DNA of 64,000 nt. It comes from Trichoplax adhaerens. Taxonomy: Eukaryota; Placozoa; Uniplacotomia; Trichoplacea; Trichoplacidae. Position numbers and translations under genes: made by a program. The DNA is taken from the NCBI RefSeq assembly GCF_000150275.1, contig NW_002060952.1, positions 1,540,452 to 1,604,451 of the forward strand, written 5' to 3'. Below, piece after piece: positions 24,727-38,200 of this stretch. The notes below the pieces were generated by a model, which saw only the letters and a program-made list of their open reading frames with translations, was not told the origin of the DNA and did no database searches. Numbering within the stretch: position 1 is the stretch's first letter; each line of letters begins with the position of its first letter.

Positions 24727-27700
24727 ATGGAAGTCAACGATGAGACATTACGTCGATTAGCGCAATGCCTTCGCCAGACATTGGATCCCTCTGCGTCTGT
24801 GAGAAGACCAGGTGAACAATCACTTACTTATTATATAAATAGAGAGAGAGAGAGATACCAATTGGACTACCTTGGCCAGTGCTGTTGATAGTCAGCCATC
24901 ATGACGTTACATTGTTTGAAACATAATTCAAAAGGCATACTTGCAATTTTCAAATTACTCTTTCATCTTATAATTTAATGTATTTTTTTCGTCAACTACT
25001 TAGCTGAGCAGTCGTTAGAACAGTTAGAATCCAATGCTGGATATTCGCTGTTACTGCTACGCTTGGTGGATAACAATCAGTTAGAAATGGAAGTTCGAAT
25101 TGCTGCTACCATTGCATTCAAGAACTTTATTAAGAAAAATTGGCGAATTGTAAGTCTGTAAACTATCTTATACAGTACACCCAAGACTGTAGTCGTTCAA
25201 TATCTTATTAGTAATTAAGTGTCGCTACGACTAGTAATATGATCAGTTTTGTATAATTTCTTAGCAATGAATGGTAAGATTAGCTTTATGGACTAAATAA
25301 GCTACAATTTATGCTTCCCTTTTACGTTAGATCGAAGATGAACCATCAAAGATTAATGACAACGATAGACAGACAGGTATATAGGCTAATGAAACCACTT
25401 GATCAGTTGTAATTGCTGATCGAATAAATTTCAATCTGTGACTACATATTAACAGTACAGTATTTAATAAAAAGTAAAAAAACGAACCTTGTGATAGTTA
25501 TCTTAATTAACGAACCAATGAACTTCAAAACTACTATTTGAGATACTCATCCTTTTTGCTCAAAAGTACTTTATCTTCAGTTAATTCCTATTACATTAAT
25601 AAATTATTAAACAACTGGTTATTACCTATTTGCAACCTTAATCGTAGCGCGCTTTAGAGAAGTGCTACACGAGTAGCAATATCCATGTCGAAAATTTTTT
25701 TATCATGTAATGCACTCACACCGGATTTGTTAGAAATTATAACAACTGCCTTATAGCTAATAGGCTTCTTCTTATATACGTATCATGGCTAGCAAAGCAA
25801 AATAATTAACAACTACACTTGTGATTCATAGTTAAAAGTCTAATCGTAAATCTGATGCTAAGTTCACCCGAGATGATACAACGCCAGGTAAATGCTTTTC
25901 GCTAAGTTTTTGGAACGATCAATAGTTATAATATTAATTAAAAGTAGGTGTTATATAAAGAAAATTGACAATACCAATAATTATATTAGTAATTCTTATT
26001 TGTATTACGCATTTAGCTCAGTGATACCATTAGTATCATCGGCAGAGAGGATTTTCCTGGTAACTGGCTTGGTTTGATGCCGGTTAGTACTAAAATTTTT
26101 TGTCGAACTAATTTTTGAATCGGATGGTTTTAAAGCTACTTTACGATATATAGGAAATATTGGAAAAGATTAAAAGCAATAATCTGAATGTTATCAATGG
26201 AATTTTACGGACAGCTCACTCATTATTCAAGCGGTAAATGTCATTTGTTCTTATATATGATTATTTTAATCAGTTATCGTAATAGGTTGTAAAATTTCCA
26301 AAATCTAGATATCGACACGAATTTAAGTCTAATGAGCTCTTTGCTGAGATAAAATACGTATTGGATTCCTTCGCTGAGCCATTAACAGTATTATTTCAGG
26401 TAGACAAAGAGTTATATTATGATATGAACAATTGCAAACTGTGTCTTCACTGCCTATGCTTATTTATTTCAACTTCCCTTCAATTTAGGCAAGTATGGAG
26501 ACCGTCAGAGGTAACGTGGATGACCCAACTATTCTGCAGCCCGTGTTCGAATCATTAACACTTATGTGCAAAATATTTTATAGTTTAAATTATCAGGTAA
26601 GGGCATGAATGACGATAACGATTATTGATTCTAATTTTGATCTTATAACCTGCGACTTCTCATTCCTAACGAGTCTGATTTATTAACGCTACAGGATATA
26701 CCGGAGTTTTTCGAAGACAATATGAAAACATGGATGGATAGTTTTCTGTTTTTGCTGACGACCAGTTTTCCAAAATTACAGACAAAAGTTGGTAGATTTT
26801 TAATTTCTTTCAACACCAGTCTAGTAGTATTCATTAATTAGATATTTTCCTGTCAAATTTGCCTATTATAGTCCGACGACATTGCCGGACCTATTGAAAT
26901 CGTTCGATCTCAAATTTGTGATTCAGTTACTTTGTATGCCCAAAAATATGATGAAGAGTTTCAGGTAATGATTAGAATGTTTTTATTGACTTGCTTGTTT
27001 CATGCTAAAACACGAAATCTTTCGATAGAGCTATTTACCGGCTTTTGTTACTGCCGTGTGGACACTACTTACCAACACTGGAATGTTGGCGAAGTATGAT
27101 TTGGTAATGGTTATTTGCAGTGATTGACATGTATTTAGATAGGATTACTAATAAATTAATTACCGAATCGCTATTTTAATATACAGCTTGTCAGTAATGC
27201 TATCCAATTCCTAACAAGTGTATGCGAAAGAGAAAACTATAAAGGACTATTTCACGAAGAATCAGTTTTGATTTAATTTCTAGCATGGCAGTACTGCAGT
27301 TAATGAACTAGTTAATATAGTTGACTTTTTTACAAGTCAAGTAATGCCCGAATTGGCATCGACAGGTACGGATAGAATGAATTATTTATGGCAGACATCC
27401 ACTAATGTCAGGCTTTATACTTGCTTATATATTGTAAATTATTAGATGAGTCCAAAAGTGTATTGAAAGCCGATTCCATCAAATTTATTATAACTTTTAG
27501 AGGCATGGTATGTAACATAAAGCATAATACTTACAATTCACAATGGATATATGCAACCAGTGTTATTCTTCATTTATATGTTCCCAGTTGCCTCCTAAGT
27601 ATGTGATCGATTGTATACCGATTCTGGTAACTCACCTACTAAATGAAAGCATTGTCGTTCATTCGTACGCGGCATTTTGCATCGAGAGAATTTTTATGAT

Positions 27701-29946
27701 TAAGAATGCTAGCGGTGGAGACTTGTTAGTTGATACTAATTCCTTTATAATTTGTATGCATTTATCTGACATATTTTGAAATGACTATAACGTTTTTCGT
27801 AATTGCTTCAGGATTACAGTAAATGATGTACAATCAATCCTGCAGCAGTTAATTACCAATCTTTTTGGTACTTTAAGTATAAGTGGGTCTGAGGAGAATG
27901 ATTATGTCATGAAAGGTATCGCAGGAGTGCATATATATATATATATATGTAATTAGTTTAAAATGAACTACAATCTAACAACACCTTAGTAGCGAGTAGT
28001 AAAGTATGCTGTTTTTAATTCTTGACTATTAGCGATCATGCGCGCCATTTCATTAGCGAAAGCTTCTATCATTCCACTAGTTCCAAGAATTTTACCATTG
28101 CTAACAGAGAAGCTACGAGTTGTTAGTAAGGTAAGCCAATCTACCCTTTGTAGACTAGGTTATAACGTTTTCAGAATGTACTGTAATATATTTTACGTTA
28201 CTGTTATAGAATCCACGACGACCACAATTTAATCATTATCTTTTTGAGACTATCTGCTGTATTATTAGGTTGGTGTATACGTATTTATTTGAACATGTAT
28301 AGATAGCATGTCCGTATTATGACCGTAATTCTCGAATGTAGGTATACATGTAAAGAACAGATCGACACTATAGGATCTTTTGAGGGTTCACTCTTACCAG
28401 TTTTCCAAGAAATTTTACAGCAAGATGTTTTGGGTAAATGATATATTGATAACTGCAATAGCCTGTTGATTATTAGTGAGATTACGCGTGTAATTAAAGT
28501 CATAATTTTATCATTCTTTAGAGTTTTTGCCGTACGTCTTTCAAGTGTTATCTCTGCTTCTGGAGCTTAGGCAACCCCCTACTCCAGATATGTACTTGGG
28601 CTTATTTAGCTGTTTATTAAATCCAGTGTTGTGGGAACGTCAAGGAAATATACCTGCTTTAGTGCGACTTTTACAAGCATATGTTATGAAATCTCCGGCA
28701 AAAATTGCCACTGCTGAAAATTCTCTAAATGGTGTGCTTGGAGTCTTCCAGAAATTAATTGCCTCGAAATCTAATGACCATCATGGATTTTACTTGTTGC
28801 AAAGCATTTTAGAATTTATGCCTAAAGATGTTGTTGATAGATATATGCATCAAGTTTATCTACTGTTATTTCAGCGCTTGCAAAAATCCAAGACTACAAA
28901 ATTTGTTAAAGGTTTTATAGTATTTTGCTGTTTATGTCTCACAAAAGGCGTTGATAGTCTGATTGAATTGGTCGATTCCATCCAGCCGAAGTTAGTATAT
29001 TGCTGCAGCGTTGTAAAATTGCTGAACTAAAGCCGTCTTTATTTTTGTCTTAGGCTTTTTGGAATGGTTATAGAGAGATTATTCCTATTAGATCTTCAAA
29101 AAGTGGGATAGCCATCTGATAATTATATTAAGATATTTATATAATCAACCTATAAACTACATGAAATAATGACAATAATTCGGTTCTATCTTCAACCAGG
29201 TTGATGGTGTAATTGAACGTAAAATATGTGCTGTTGGAATATCTAAATTACTTACGGAATCTTCCAAGACTCTATCGGAAGATCAATACCTTTCGTATTG
29301 GTAAGTGTCTCTAATTGGTAAACTTAAAAATTATATGCTTCCTATTAAGTTAACAGAAAGTATTCTCTTATTCCTCAGGCCTAATCTTCTGCAAGCCTTA
29401 ATCAACTTCTTTGAAATCCCAAGTGATGATACATTGCCAGATGATGAACACTTCATTGACGTAGAAGATACTCCCGGTAATGATAGGGTTGATACGACTG
29501 ATTGTTATAGTGAAGATCCTATTGATGAATGCATCATTTATTATTTAAACATAAATTTAAATGCAACGATTTGCTATAGGTTATCAGGTTGCATTCTCTC
29601 AACTGATCTTCGCTGGTAAGAACGACTACAATCCAGTTTCCGATATCGGTAATCCGAAGCAGTTTTTAGCTATTGCTCTTAGTAGATTATCGAATAATCA
29701 CCCAGGAAAGGTAAATCAATTGTTCGCTGCTGTAGCTTTGTAAGGATTTAATGTATTTACTGATTCTAAAATAGATAATGTTATTTAATGTCATTTAAAT
29801 ATATTTATGAAAATTTGTTTACTTGTATCAAACAAATCTATAATTTGCTTGAACTTTAGATTATCCAATTAATTAATCAAATGAATGCAGAGGCTCAAAA
29901 ATTTCTTAATAACTATCTTCAAGCGTCTGGCGTAACAATAAGCTAA
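24727..29946 (+). CDS. CSE1L: Exportin-2 (CSE1L/CAS), with an internal segment missing
   Basis: Exportin that returns importin-alpha to the cytoplasm with RanGTP. Exons: 24727-24811, 25004-25149, 25331-25376, 25832-25887, 26017-26082, 26154-26233, 26309-26399, 26489-26596, 26695-26787, 26872-26964, 27029-27103, 27187-about 27270, 27284-27365, 27446-27507, 27588-27724, 27812-27915, 28033-28130, 28210-28268, 28342-28433, 28522-28990, 29054-29102, 29200-29300, 29379-29476, 29580-29710, 29860-29946. All other junctions are in phase. Landmarks: LRQTLDPSASVRRPAEQSLE at the start; YRHEFKSNEL; DIPEFFEDNMKTWM; NIPALVRLLQAY; DEHFIDVEDTPGYQ; LQASGVT near the end. About 861 residues versus about 971 in human. 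The deficit is one block: the frame reaches TAA at 27274 after LFHEESVLI, then resumes at HGSTAVNELVN from an acceptor at 27283. The only possible intron there is 19 bp, too short to splice. Confidence 0.9.
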
Positions 29947-32246
29947 GATCGAAACTGTAAATGATACGAAAATTTGGTAATTAGAACGATTAGATGTACA
30001 ACATCTCTTTGACACTATTAAGCCTTCTAAATTGGTTATCAGTCGGGCGGTATTACCATGGAAGCAATCACGTTTCATTTTGCTTAGTAATTTTTGTAGC
30101 TATTATTCAATCTTATACCAGAATCGGGATATTGCTAAAATGATAATAAAGACAGGAAAAATCCGAGATCTTGTTGCATTGCATTCTTTCCTCAATTGGT
30201 CAGTCGTTGACCGTTGTTAACACAATATAAAACGTACTGTGTGGGTTTTCACTAGATGTTTTGTTATTTCAATAACATTCAAATATTGATTACTATATAT
30301 AATTATCTAATTAATAAGTATAATAATAATAACAAGCAGACTTATAATATGATGATATCCGAGTACTAAGATATATAACTTGAAGGGTAATATTTGCAAC
30401 AACAGCCTAGAAAATCAAACCAAAATTTACTCATAAAAGAAGAATTGATAATCGTAGTCCATAAACTTACGAGCGAATGTTGTTAGAGGATATGCGTACA
30501 TGGAACAGAGAAATGGGTTAATTTTACAGTAAGATTCGAATGAAACCTGGTAATTCCTCAACTGATTCGCGTTCAACGCTAACGTTGGAATTAGCTTTAG
30601 ACTTGCATAATCAAAGCAATAGGTATAAAGATGTGCGAATAAATACGTATATTTGCAAGTACCTATGCTATTTATAGTTACCAATAGAGATGATAAATGT
30701 TTGTCGTTTGCCACCGTAAACTTCATTAACCAGATCGTAAATTAAAGACAGTAGACAGGTAATAACAAAGTTATAAATAATAGATAATGATGTTAATTAT
30801 TAATAAAGTAATACAATTTTGGTAATATAAGGCTGAAAGCTTGATTATATTAGATTATACCGGTAGTTCACAGCACGCTTAAATACTTAAATTATAATGA
30901 TTCATACGAACATAACTCATATATTGCGTTCTGTGTATAATATAATCCCTAGCATTCTTAAAGCAACCAACACGGTAGGCATACTAATTTATATTCTTAA
31001 ATGACATTGAATGTAGTTGACAATAAATTAATTTATTAATAAATATTTTATATGAAATCGTAAATAAAAAATATACACCAGATAGGATTTACCAGTGTTA
31101 TAACATTATCATCGAAATGATTTAGCTTTACTGCCGATCATTACACGTACAATGTAAGTCGTACATGCGTTTTACTATATATTAGAATTATTATCGACTA
31201 TTTTCCTAAAAATTGTTTCCATTGTGAAGAAAAAGGTCTGGAATAGATTTTCAATTCTGCTCGCGATGTCAAGATTGATGATTAAGGTGCACATCAAAGT
31301 TTTATAATCTGATCCTTTCAAACTATAAACATTAATACAACTCATTTCTACTCGTATGTTGTGTTTAATCCTTCATAAGATTCTATTCTAATTTAATGCT
31401 GACGCTTTAAGAGTTTTCATGTGCTTTCGCTCACTTACATAACGGCATAGTTTGCGATCAAGAAATGATTGATGCTTGTTATCATTGATTTAACAAATCT
31501 AAGCTATTTTTTTAATTTTAAACTTATATTAAGATATCTTATCGCTTCAATATTCCTATATATTGACCCTGCAATACTTCGAAAATTAACTTTGTAATGA
31601 TTTATCGGTTACTTTTTTAAATACGAGAGATAGTGTGGCACTAATTAAACTATATAAAGAATAGACGATATTTCTAAAACCTAAGCCATATCAGTTGTTG
31701 TTGACAGAAGCCCTTATGAAAACTCGTTTAGAAGTCTTGATTATCACGCAGACAGTCTAAATTAATCTTAGAGTTTAATTTAATATTAAATTTTATTATG
31801 CTTGCTATTAATCTACAGTGACTCAGCACTTTCCGTTACAAAAATCAAATTAAAATATGAACTACATACTCTATTTTATTCATAGCATATTTTTTCATTC
31901 ATTCATTATTTTTTTTTTAATATAAATTGGGCTATAAAATTGAGTAAGGAATTAAATTTCTTCTCCTTTCTTACAATCAATTTTCAATATTTATTTAGAG
32001 AGCTAGAAAATCGAATTAAATTTAACTAAGATTGAATTTCTTTTTTTTCTGTAGCTAATCTTCATATCGATTCTGACGGCTAAACACGTAACAGGTTTGA
32101 AAATAGCTAGCAATTTCGATTTAAGTATACGCACCATTACACATCATTGACTATATTGGAATTAAGCCCATATTTCAATATATGGAAATCTATATTAGCT
32201 GTGGTCTATTCTAACCATGATTAAAAATTTTATCTTTTCTTTACAG
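29947..32246. other. 3' flank of CSE1L and unresolved 5' part of the next gene
   Basis: No conserved protein segment. Small frames at 30032-30220 (+) and 30427-30726 (-) lack recognisable content. The lectin-GPCR gene that follows must have at least one upstream exon here (start codon and signal peptide, ending in splice phase 1), but I could not identify it with confidence. Confidence 0.4.
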
Positions 32247-35200
32247 CTCCGTTAATTTATTCTAACTTTTCTGCTGGTGCTTGTACTAATGATTGGGTTC
32301 AATTAGAAAATGTCTGTGCTAGACGTTTTTCATTGTTTCTTGATAAATATATTGATGCCCAGCATTATTGTGGAACTAGAGGTGGACAGCTTGTTACTGC
32401 ACAGACGGTATCCCAATGGAAGCAACTTAAGAGTTATTTAAATTCTTTCATACCATCACTAACAGTGAGTGTTTGGTTAGGATTACGCGATATCAATCAG
32501 ACCGATGATCCTACTAAATTTATTTGGGATGGAAGTAATGAAACCACAGATAAATTTTCCGTATGGGGATCCGGTCAGCCTAATAGTGGCTTTCAATATT
32601 GTGCTAAAGCATATGTCTATCGGTCTTGGGATTGGTTTGATACAGAGTGTAATAATCCGTATTCTTTGAATGTCGTTTGTGAGAGACAATTTTTCAGCTT
32701 TGAGGAAACAGCATTACAAGGTATCGGTCTCAGTAGGAGAACTAAATTAGTGAAAAGTTAGAAAAAAAGGTTTTCTCTTTCTCTGCAAATCATAACAGTA
32801 GTGAAATCTATAAATCATATTTCTTTTTACGTGTACAGATTTAAAAGTGCCTGCCATAGTTTATCGTATCTAGAGTGGATTGCTAGGATAGTATACCGAT
32901 ATATTAGAAAATAGAAATTCATATATACCCATATAAATTAATAATCTTGATAAACAGAGGATATGTAATTAAACAAAGAAAATAAAATTTTTATTTATAA
33001 TCTCGTAATCCTGCAATTCGTAAGTATATAAAGTTTATTTTAATGCTAATGTAATTTGTATTTAAGACTTCTTGGCCATGATAACCCATAGAGACATAAA
33101 ATGAACTTTTATATCAATGTACATTAAAGTAATTTTAAAATTCCAACTTTACGATCTTAAGGTCTTAGTTATTTTAGAACACATGAAATTATTTTTTACG
33201 CTATCCTATCATAAACGGTGATAAAGTTCCTAGTTGTCATACAATCATTTTATTTGATATACTAAATACCCAAAAGTAGAGAACAATAGAGTAAGCTCTT
33301 ACGCTATCATCCACGTATAAGATTTTGCTTTTATAAACAAGTATTACGCCATTTTTTCTTTAATAAAAGAACTAGCGGAAGAAATGTCCGTAGAATCATT
33401 CAACGTGAGCTCAGAATTGGAAGTTCAAAGCGCTACGGATAGCTATCGATTGACCGATCCAGCCTTGATCAGCCGATCACAATCAGCAAATAGCGATATA
33501 TCTGACGTTGATATATCGAGATCGATTATATCAGATATGGCTAGCAATTCAATAAGCATTTCATCTTCTGTTTTCAATGATTTATATGGAACTGAATTTG
33601 ATACCATTAGTGACGAACTAAGTTCTAGTTCAGATTTAATTAATGATTTGGGTAGAATTTCATTTACTGGTATTGCTAGGTCGAAATTTTCTGCCGAGAT
33701 ATCTACTCAGACAACGATGTCGCCAATTATCGATCCGTCACTCAGTGTTGAAGATTATAATAGCTTTGATATTACGATTATGCCAGGTAGTGAAAATCAG
33801 TCAGGGTACTCTTTAAGCAGTAGTATATTGGCAGTAGCCAGTCCAAGCGATCTTTATCAATTACCAATAATCATATTTGATACAACTCAAACAACGTATA
33901 TCCTACATGGACCAATGACCTTTAGTGCTGATGATTCCAGATATTCAGAAAGCAGAGTAGAGAATACTTTAATAGAATCGTATCAAGCTTCGTTAACAAA
34001 TGGTAGCACAAGTTATGCTAACCTAATTCATTCTACCAGTAGGTTAGATACGATTAATTTAGAAGAATCTTTATCTAAAAGTTCTAGCCTTGTTCCAGGA
34101 TATACTATTAGCGATAATTCCATTCTGGAATATGCAACCAAAGAATCGAGCGTGACAGCTTCTACAATAATGGCTAGTAGTAGTACTAATAGTAGCGAAA
34201 GTAGTAGTAGCAGTTTACCAGAGATTTCTACTGTTAGTTTTGGAGACTATGAAAGCCACCTTTCCATCAAAAGTTGCCTTAACGCGTACTATGAGTATAC
34301 ATCGTTATCTTTATCCACATTCTTATCCATCAGCAATACAACAAATATGGCATTTGAAGGTGATTATGTTATACGCATCTATATTATAATCATTCGTGAT
34401 CTAGCCTACTTCATAATATAAGTACTCATTTTTCTTGCATATCTGTATCTAAGAATTTTTTAAAATATTTTCAGAAAATCCGACCACGCTACCGTACAGT
34501 TCAAGTTCGATAACTGAAAGCAAATGCTGTAGGTGTTTTCGTAATCGTTTGTCACAAACCCTTCTAAGCATTATTTCCATCATTACTTCAACTATAATCT
34601 TGAAGCTCTCATATTATGTAATATCAAGAGTACTGTATAAAAGTATTCCTACAATTGAAGTAACGGCAAAATCTCCAGAAGTAGATTGCAATATAGATTA
34701 ATTAGCATTAATTCGTAGCGAGTCTTTTTCGTTCTACAAATTAATTAAAATACTTGGCAATGCCAAAAACGTAAAGCAAACGATAAACGTTGTATGAAAT
34801 GTTCTGTTACATAATTATTATATGATTGAGGCATCTAACGAATAAGCTATTACGTTTTCTTATGTTTCAGTTTTGAACTCGTATCCTACTTCAATTAGCA
34901 TAGATCTGTAATCGCAAGCAATCTTTAATTTTATAGTTGAAATTTTACTTATTAATAATGCGATCCGAGTTTGCTGTAATTTTTCTAAGTTAAATTAATT
35001 TTTGAATTCATGACGCTTAAAACTGAATATATATCTGGACTTGAACTAGAGATATATTCGATAAATATATTTAGCGAAGTTTTAATGCATTGTTCCAAAT
35101 ATAGCCATAAATCATATTTTATTTGCTGCTATTCTAATATACGTATTGTAACATAATTACTTTAACTTTATTATGTATTAAAAAAGTCCTTTTAGTTACT

Positions 35201-38200
35201 TGCTTAAATACTGCTAGTTGGTTCGTGTATACTGCACTTCGGGTTACTTATGTATGTACAAAACGTAAATGATAGCATGTTGAGTAAGCATATCTAGCTA
35301 GAGCGGAATCATATTCGTTGAAAATCGTGAGATATGTACTTCCAGTTAGAAAGCCTCACATCAAAATACTTAGTAACGAAATTATTCATGCTCTTTTACC
35401 TCAGTTGAATAGAATACAGTATAAAATAACGTTGTCATAAATTTCGGACGAATTAATATATTATCTTCGATTACTAAATATTGATGGTCAATAGAACGTG
35501 ATATAAAATTTAGAATGAAATAATTGATTTTTTTATAATCTCTCTCAGCTTATATTGACTTTTTTTTAGGTAATTCAATTAATGGATCTACTGTTGTGAC
35601 AATAGATGTTATGGAGGTAAAATTACTGTACAAATGTGAATATCGTTGCGAAATAAATTAGTGATTGGCACGATTAATAGCATGATATAAGATAATTACC
35701 ACATAAAATTTTGCACTTACCCCAATTTAAGAGTAACCTTAAATAAATCGAAATGAATTGCAGATATGCAAAGCTAGAGATGAAGGCATTAGTCAAGTAA
35801 TAGAAGAGAGTTCCTCTAATAAGAAACAAAAATTGGTGAGTCAGTTTAAAGATATTTTTATTTGATAGCTTGGTAAATAATCGTGAACTTATTGCTAACT
35901 TTAGGAGGAAAGTAATCAATATTTGGCTATATTTCGAGATAAACTTCTAAATTATAAAATTATATTAAATTTTCGGCATTTGTAAAATAATTTTTAAAAT
36001 AGAAAATGAACAGAATCATTTCCAAAATTGAAAAATCAGATTTGGAAATAGCTGAGATATTATTGGCAAACAATCGTTCCAGTATCGCATCCCTTTCTAC
36101 AAATATCTCCAGTAAGTTCACAATCATTTTCAAATTAAGCTATTAGCTGTTAACGTAATCCATTTCTGTAGTCAATATCCAATATTTAGTAGGTAAAGAG
36201 AGTTACGCATATGATTTAAGTCTATTATGAGTATTGTAATACGAAGAAAATATAATTAACAAGCTGGTGATTGCTAATTAAACCACTATCCATGCGTATC
36301 TTAACTTTTATCATTTATTGTGGGGTACGATATTGATTAAAATTTTTCTTACAATGTTTGAATTGCTTAATAGCTCAACACTTATTGGTACTCATAGTCT
36401 GAAAGTTAGATAGATACAACATTTTATTAATTAAATTAATTAAGGAGAAAGAATTGATCAATAACTATCATATTTCACAACATGTAATAAATAATCTCAG
36501 ATCATGTATTCTCAATTATATTTTTCAAACATTTGCTTAACCTAATTAGCCAATTGGGACTTTATTACAATGTTAGCTTTTCGAGATTTTGATATATCAA
36601 GTATTCAAGATTACACCCAGTAATGCTATCATTTTTGTTACTTTTTTCTTAATTTTTATCATTTACAGTGGTTTGGATACGATGTATTCATTCTAGTAAT
36701 ATGCCAGGATTGCATTTCAATCTTTCTTTATCCAAATTGCAAGAGTCTGAAGTCTCATTCATCATACCCAAAGAAATTGTAAAAGCAGATTATAATGGTT
36801 TGTAATGTGCTAAAATATATTGTTTTAAGTATGGAAACATAGCTGAGACAATTCATTCGAGCCTAACTAATAAGTATATACTGCATAATAGCTCTGATTG
36901 CTAAACTACCATATAACCGTACTACTGGTAATGTACACTTGTTCATTCCGGTATGCAGAGTTAATTAGCTTAATATTAGCGTCATGTATTGGTCAAAAAT
37001 TGAAAATTAGGATAAAATCTGAAAGATTTGCAACAGTACCATTTTGCTATATTAAAAAACTCGATAACAATAATTGCTGATACCACTGTAATCATTTTTT
37101 TTAGGATATATTGCTACAATTGTTCGATTGACCAAGCTTAGTGACAGTGACTTGGAAACAAGGCAAGTTAATTTGTTGACTATCATAGAAAGTTGGAGAG
37201 AATAAATTTTTGAATATTTCCAGTCTACTAGAAGTCACTGTCATGAATAATTCATCTGATGTTTTAAAAATTAGAGGACCATTGTCAATAAATGATAGCA
37301 CGGTGTCCAAATATACATACTACATCAAAGATGGTCTCTTATTATCGTCAAATATCATTGGAGAAATTAACTTTTTGAAGCCTATAGAAATTATTTTTGA
37401 TTTTACTGGCCAGGTAACAGCGTGGTGCGAATCCTATAACAGTAATAATTTCTTGCATCTATATTTGTTATACATTCTCAAGATCGACAGCTTTTAATTA
37501 TGCATTAATTGATAGCCTTATTACTTTAAGCAGCTATAAATTTAAAGTAAGGTCATAGTCTCCATACTATTTTATAGTTTCCAACTAAGATTTGTTTGCC
37601 TTAACTAATATAATCTGTTATATGAAGGAAATATCTAATGGTTGAATAAGATTACTAAAAGATATCAATTGAAAAATTTGTGTAATTTATCTTTTCTATA
37701 TTTCAGTTGAATGATAATCACGACGCAGATTTAATTTGTGCATATTGGATGTTGAAGTAAGTATTATAGAAATTATACAGTCTATAAGCTGATTAAAAAA
37801 TCTAAATTTCTAACATACGTCAACTTAGAAAGTCTTGCTTTACAATGATTGATTTGAGAAGAATTATGCTGAATCTTTAGATACTTATTTACGGTGATCT
37901 TATTATCTCACAGTAATGATACTTCGGGAGAGGAAGCAAGGTGGTCTACTGAAGGAGTAGTAACAAATCGCTCAAATAGAACCCACATCGTATGTGAAAC
38001 ATACCATTTAACCAGTTTTGGAGTTCTCTTTCGAGTTACAAATATAACAAATGTAAGTTTACTAGAGATTATATGTTTTAGCTAAATCTTTTGTTGTCTA
38101 GATGAAATTTAAGAATTTTATATATGACTTATGAAATTTGTGTAACTTACTACTAAGATTAAATTTCGAGCAAGACTATTGTACTAGAGCTTGAGCATAA

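Noticed and set aside
28527-29030. Separate 167-residue HEAT-like protein
   Set aside because: It is one long exon (28522-28990) of CSE1L plus intron read-through.
30427-30726. Minus-strand 99-codon frame downstream of CSE1L
   Set aside because: No recognisable motif, no splice sites in phase, composition like surrounding non-coding DNA.
33384-34421. Stand-alone 345-residue Ser-rich protein
   Set aside because: It is exon 2 of the adhesion GPCR (33370-34359), joined in phase to the lectin exon; the end of the frame is intron read-through.
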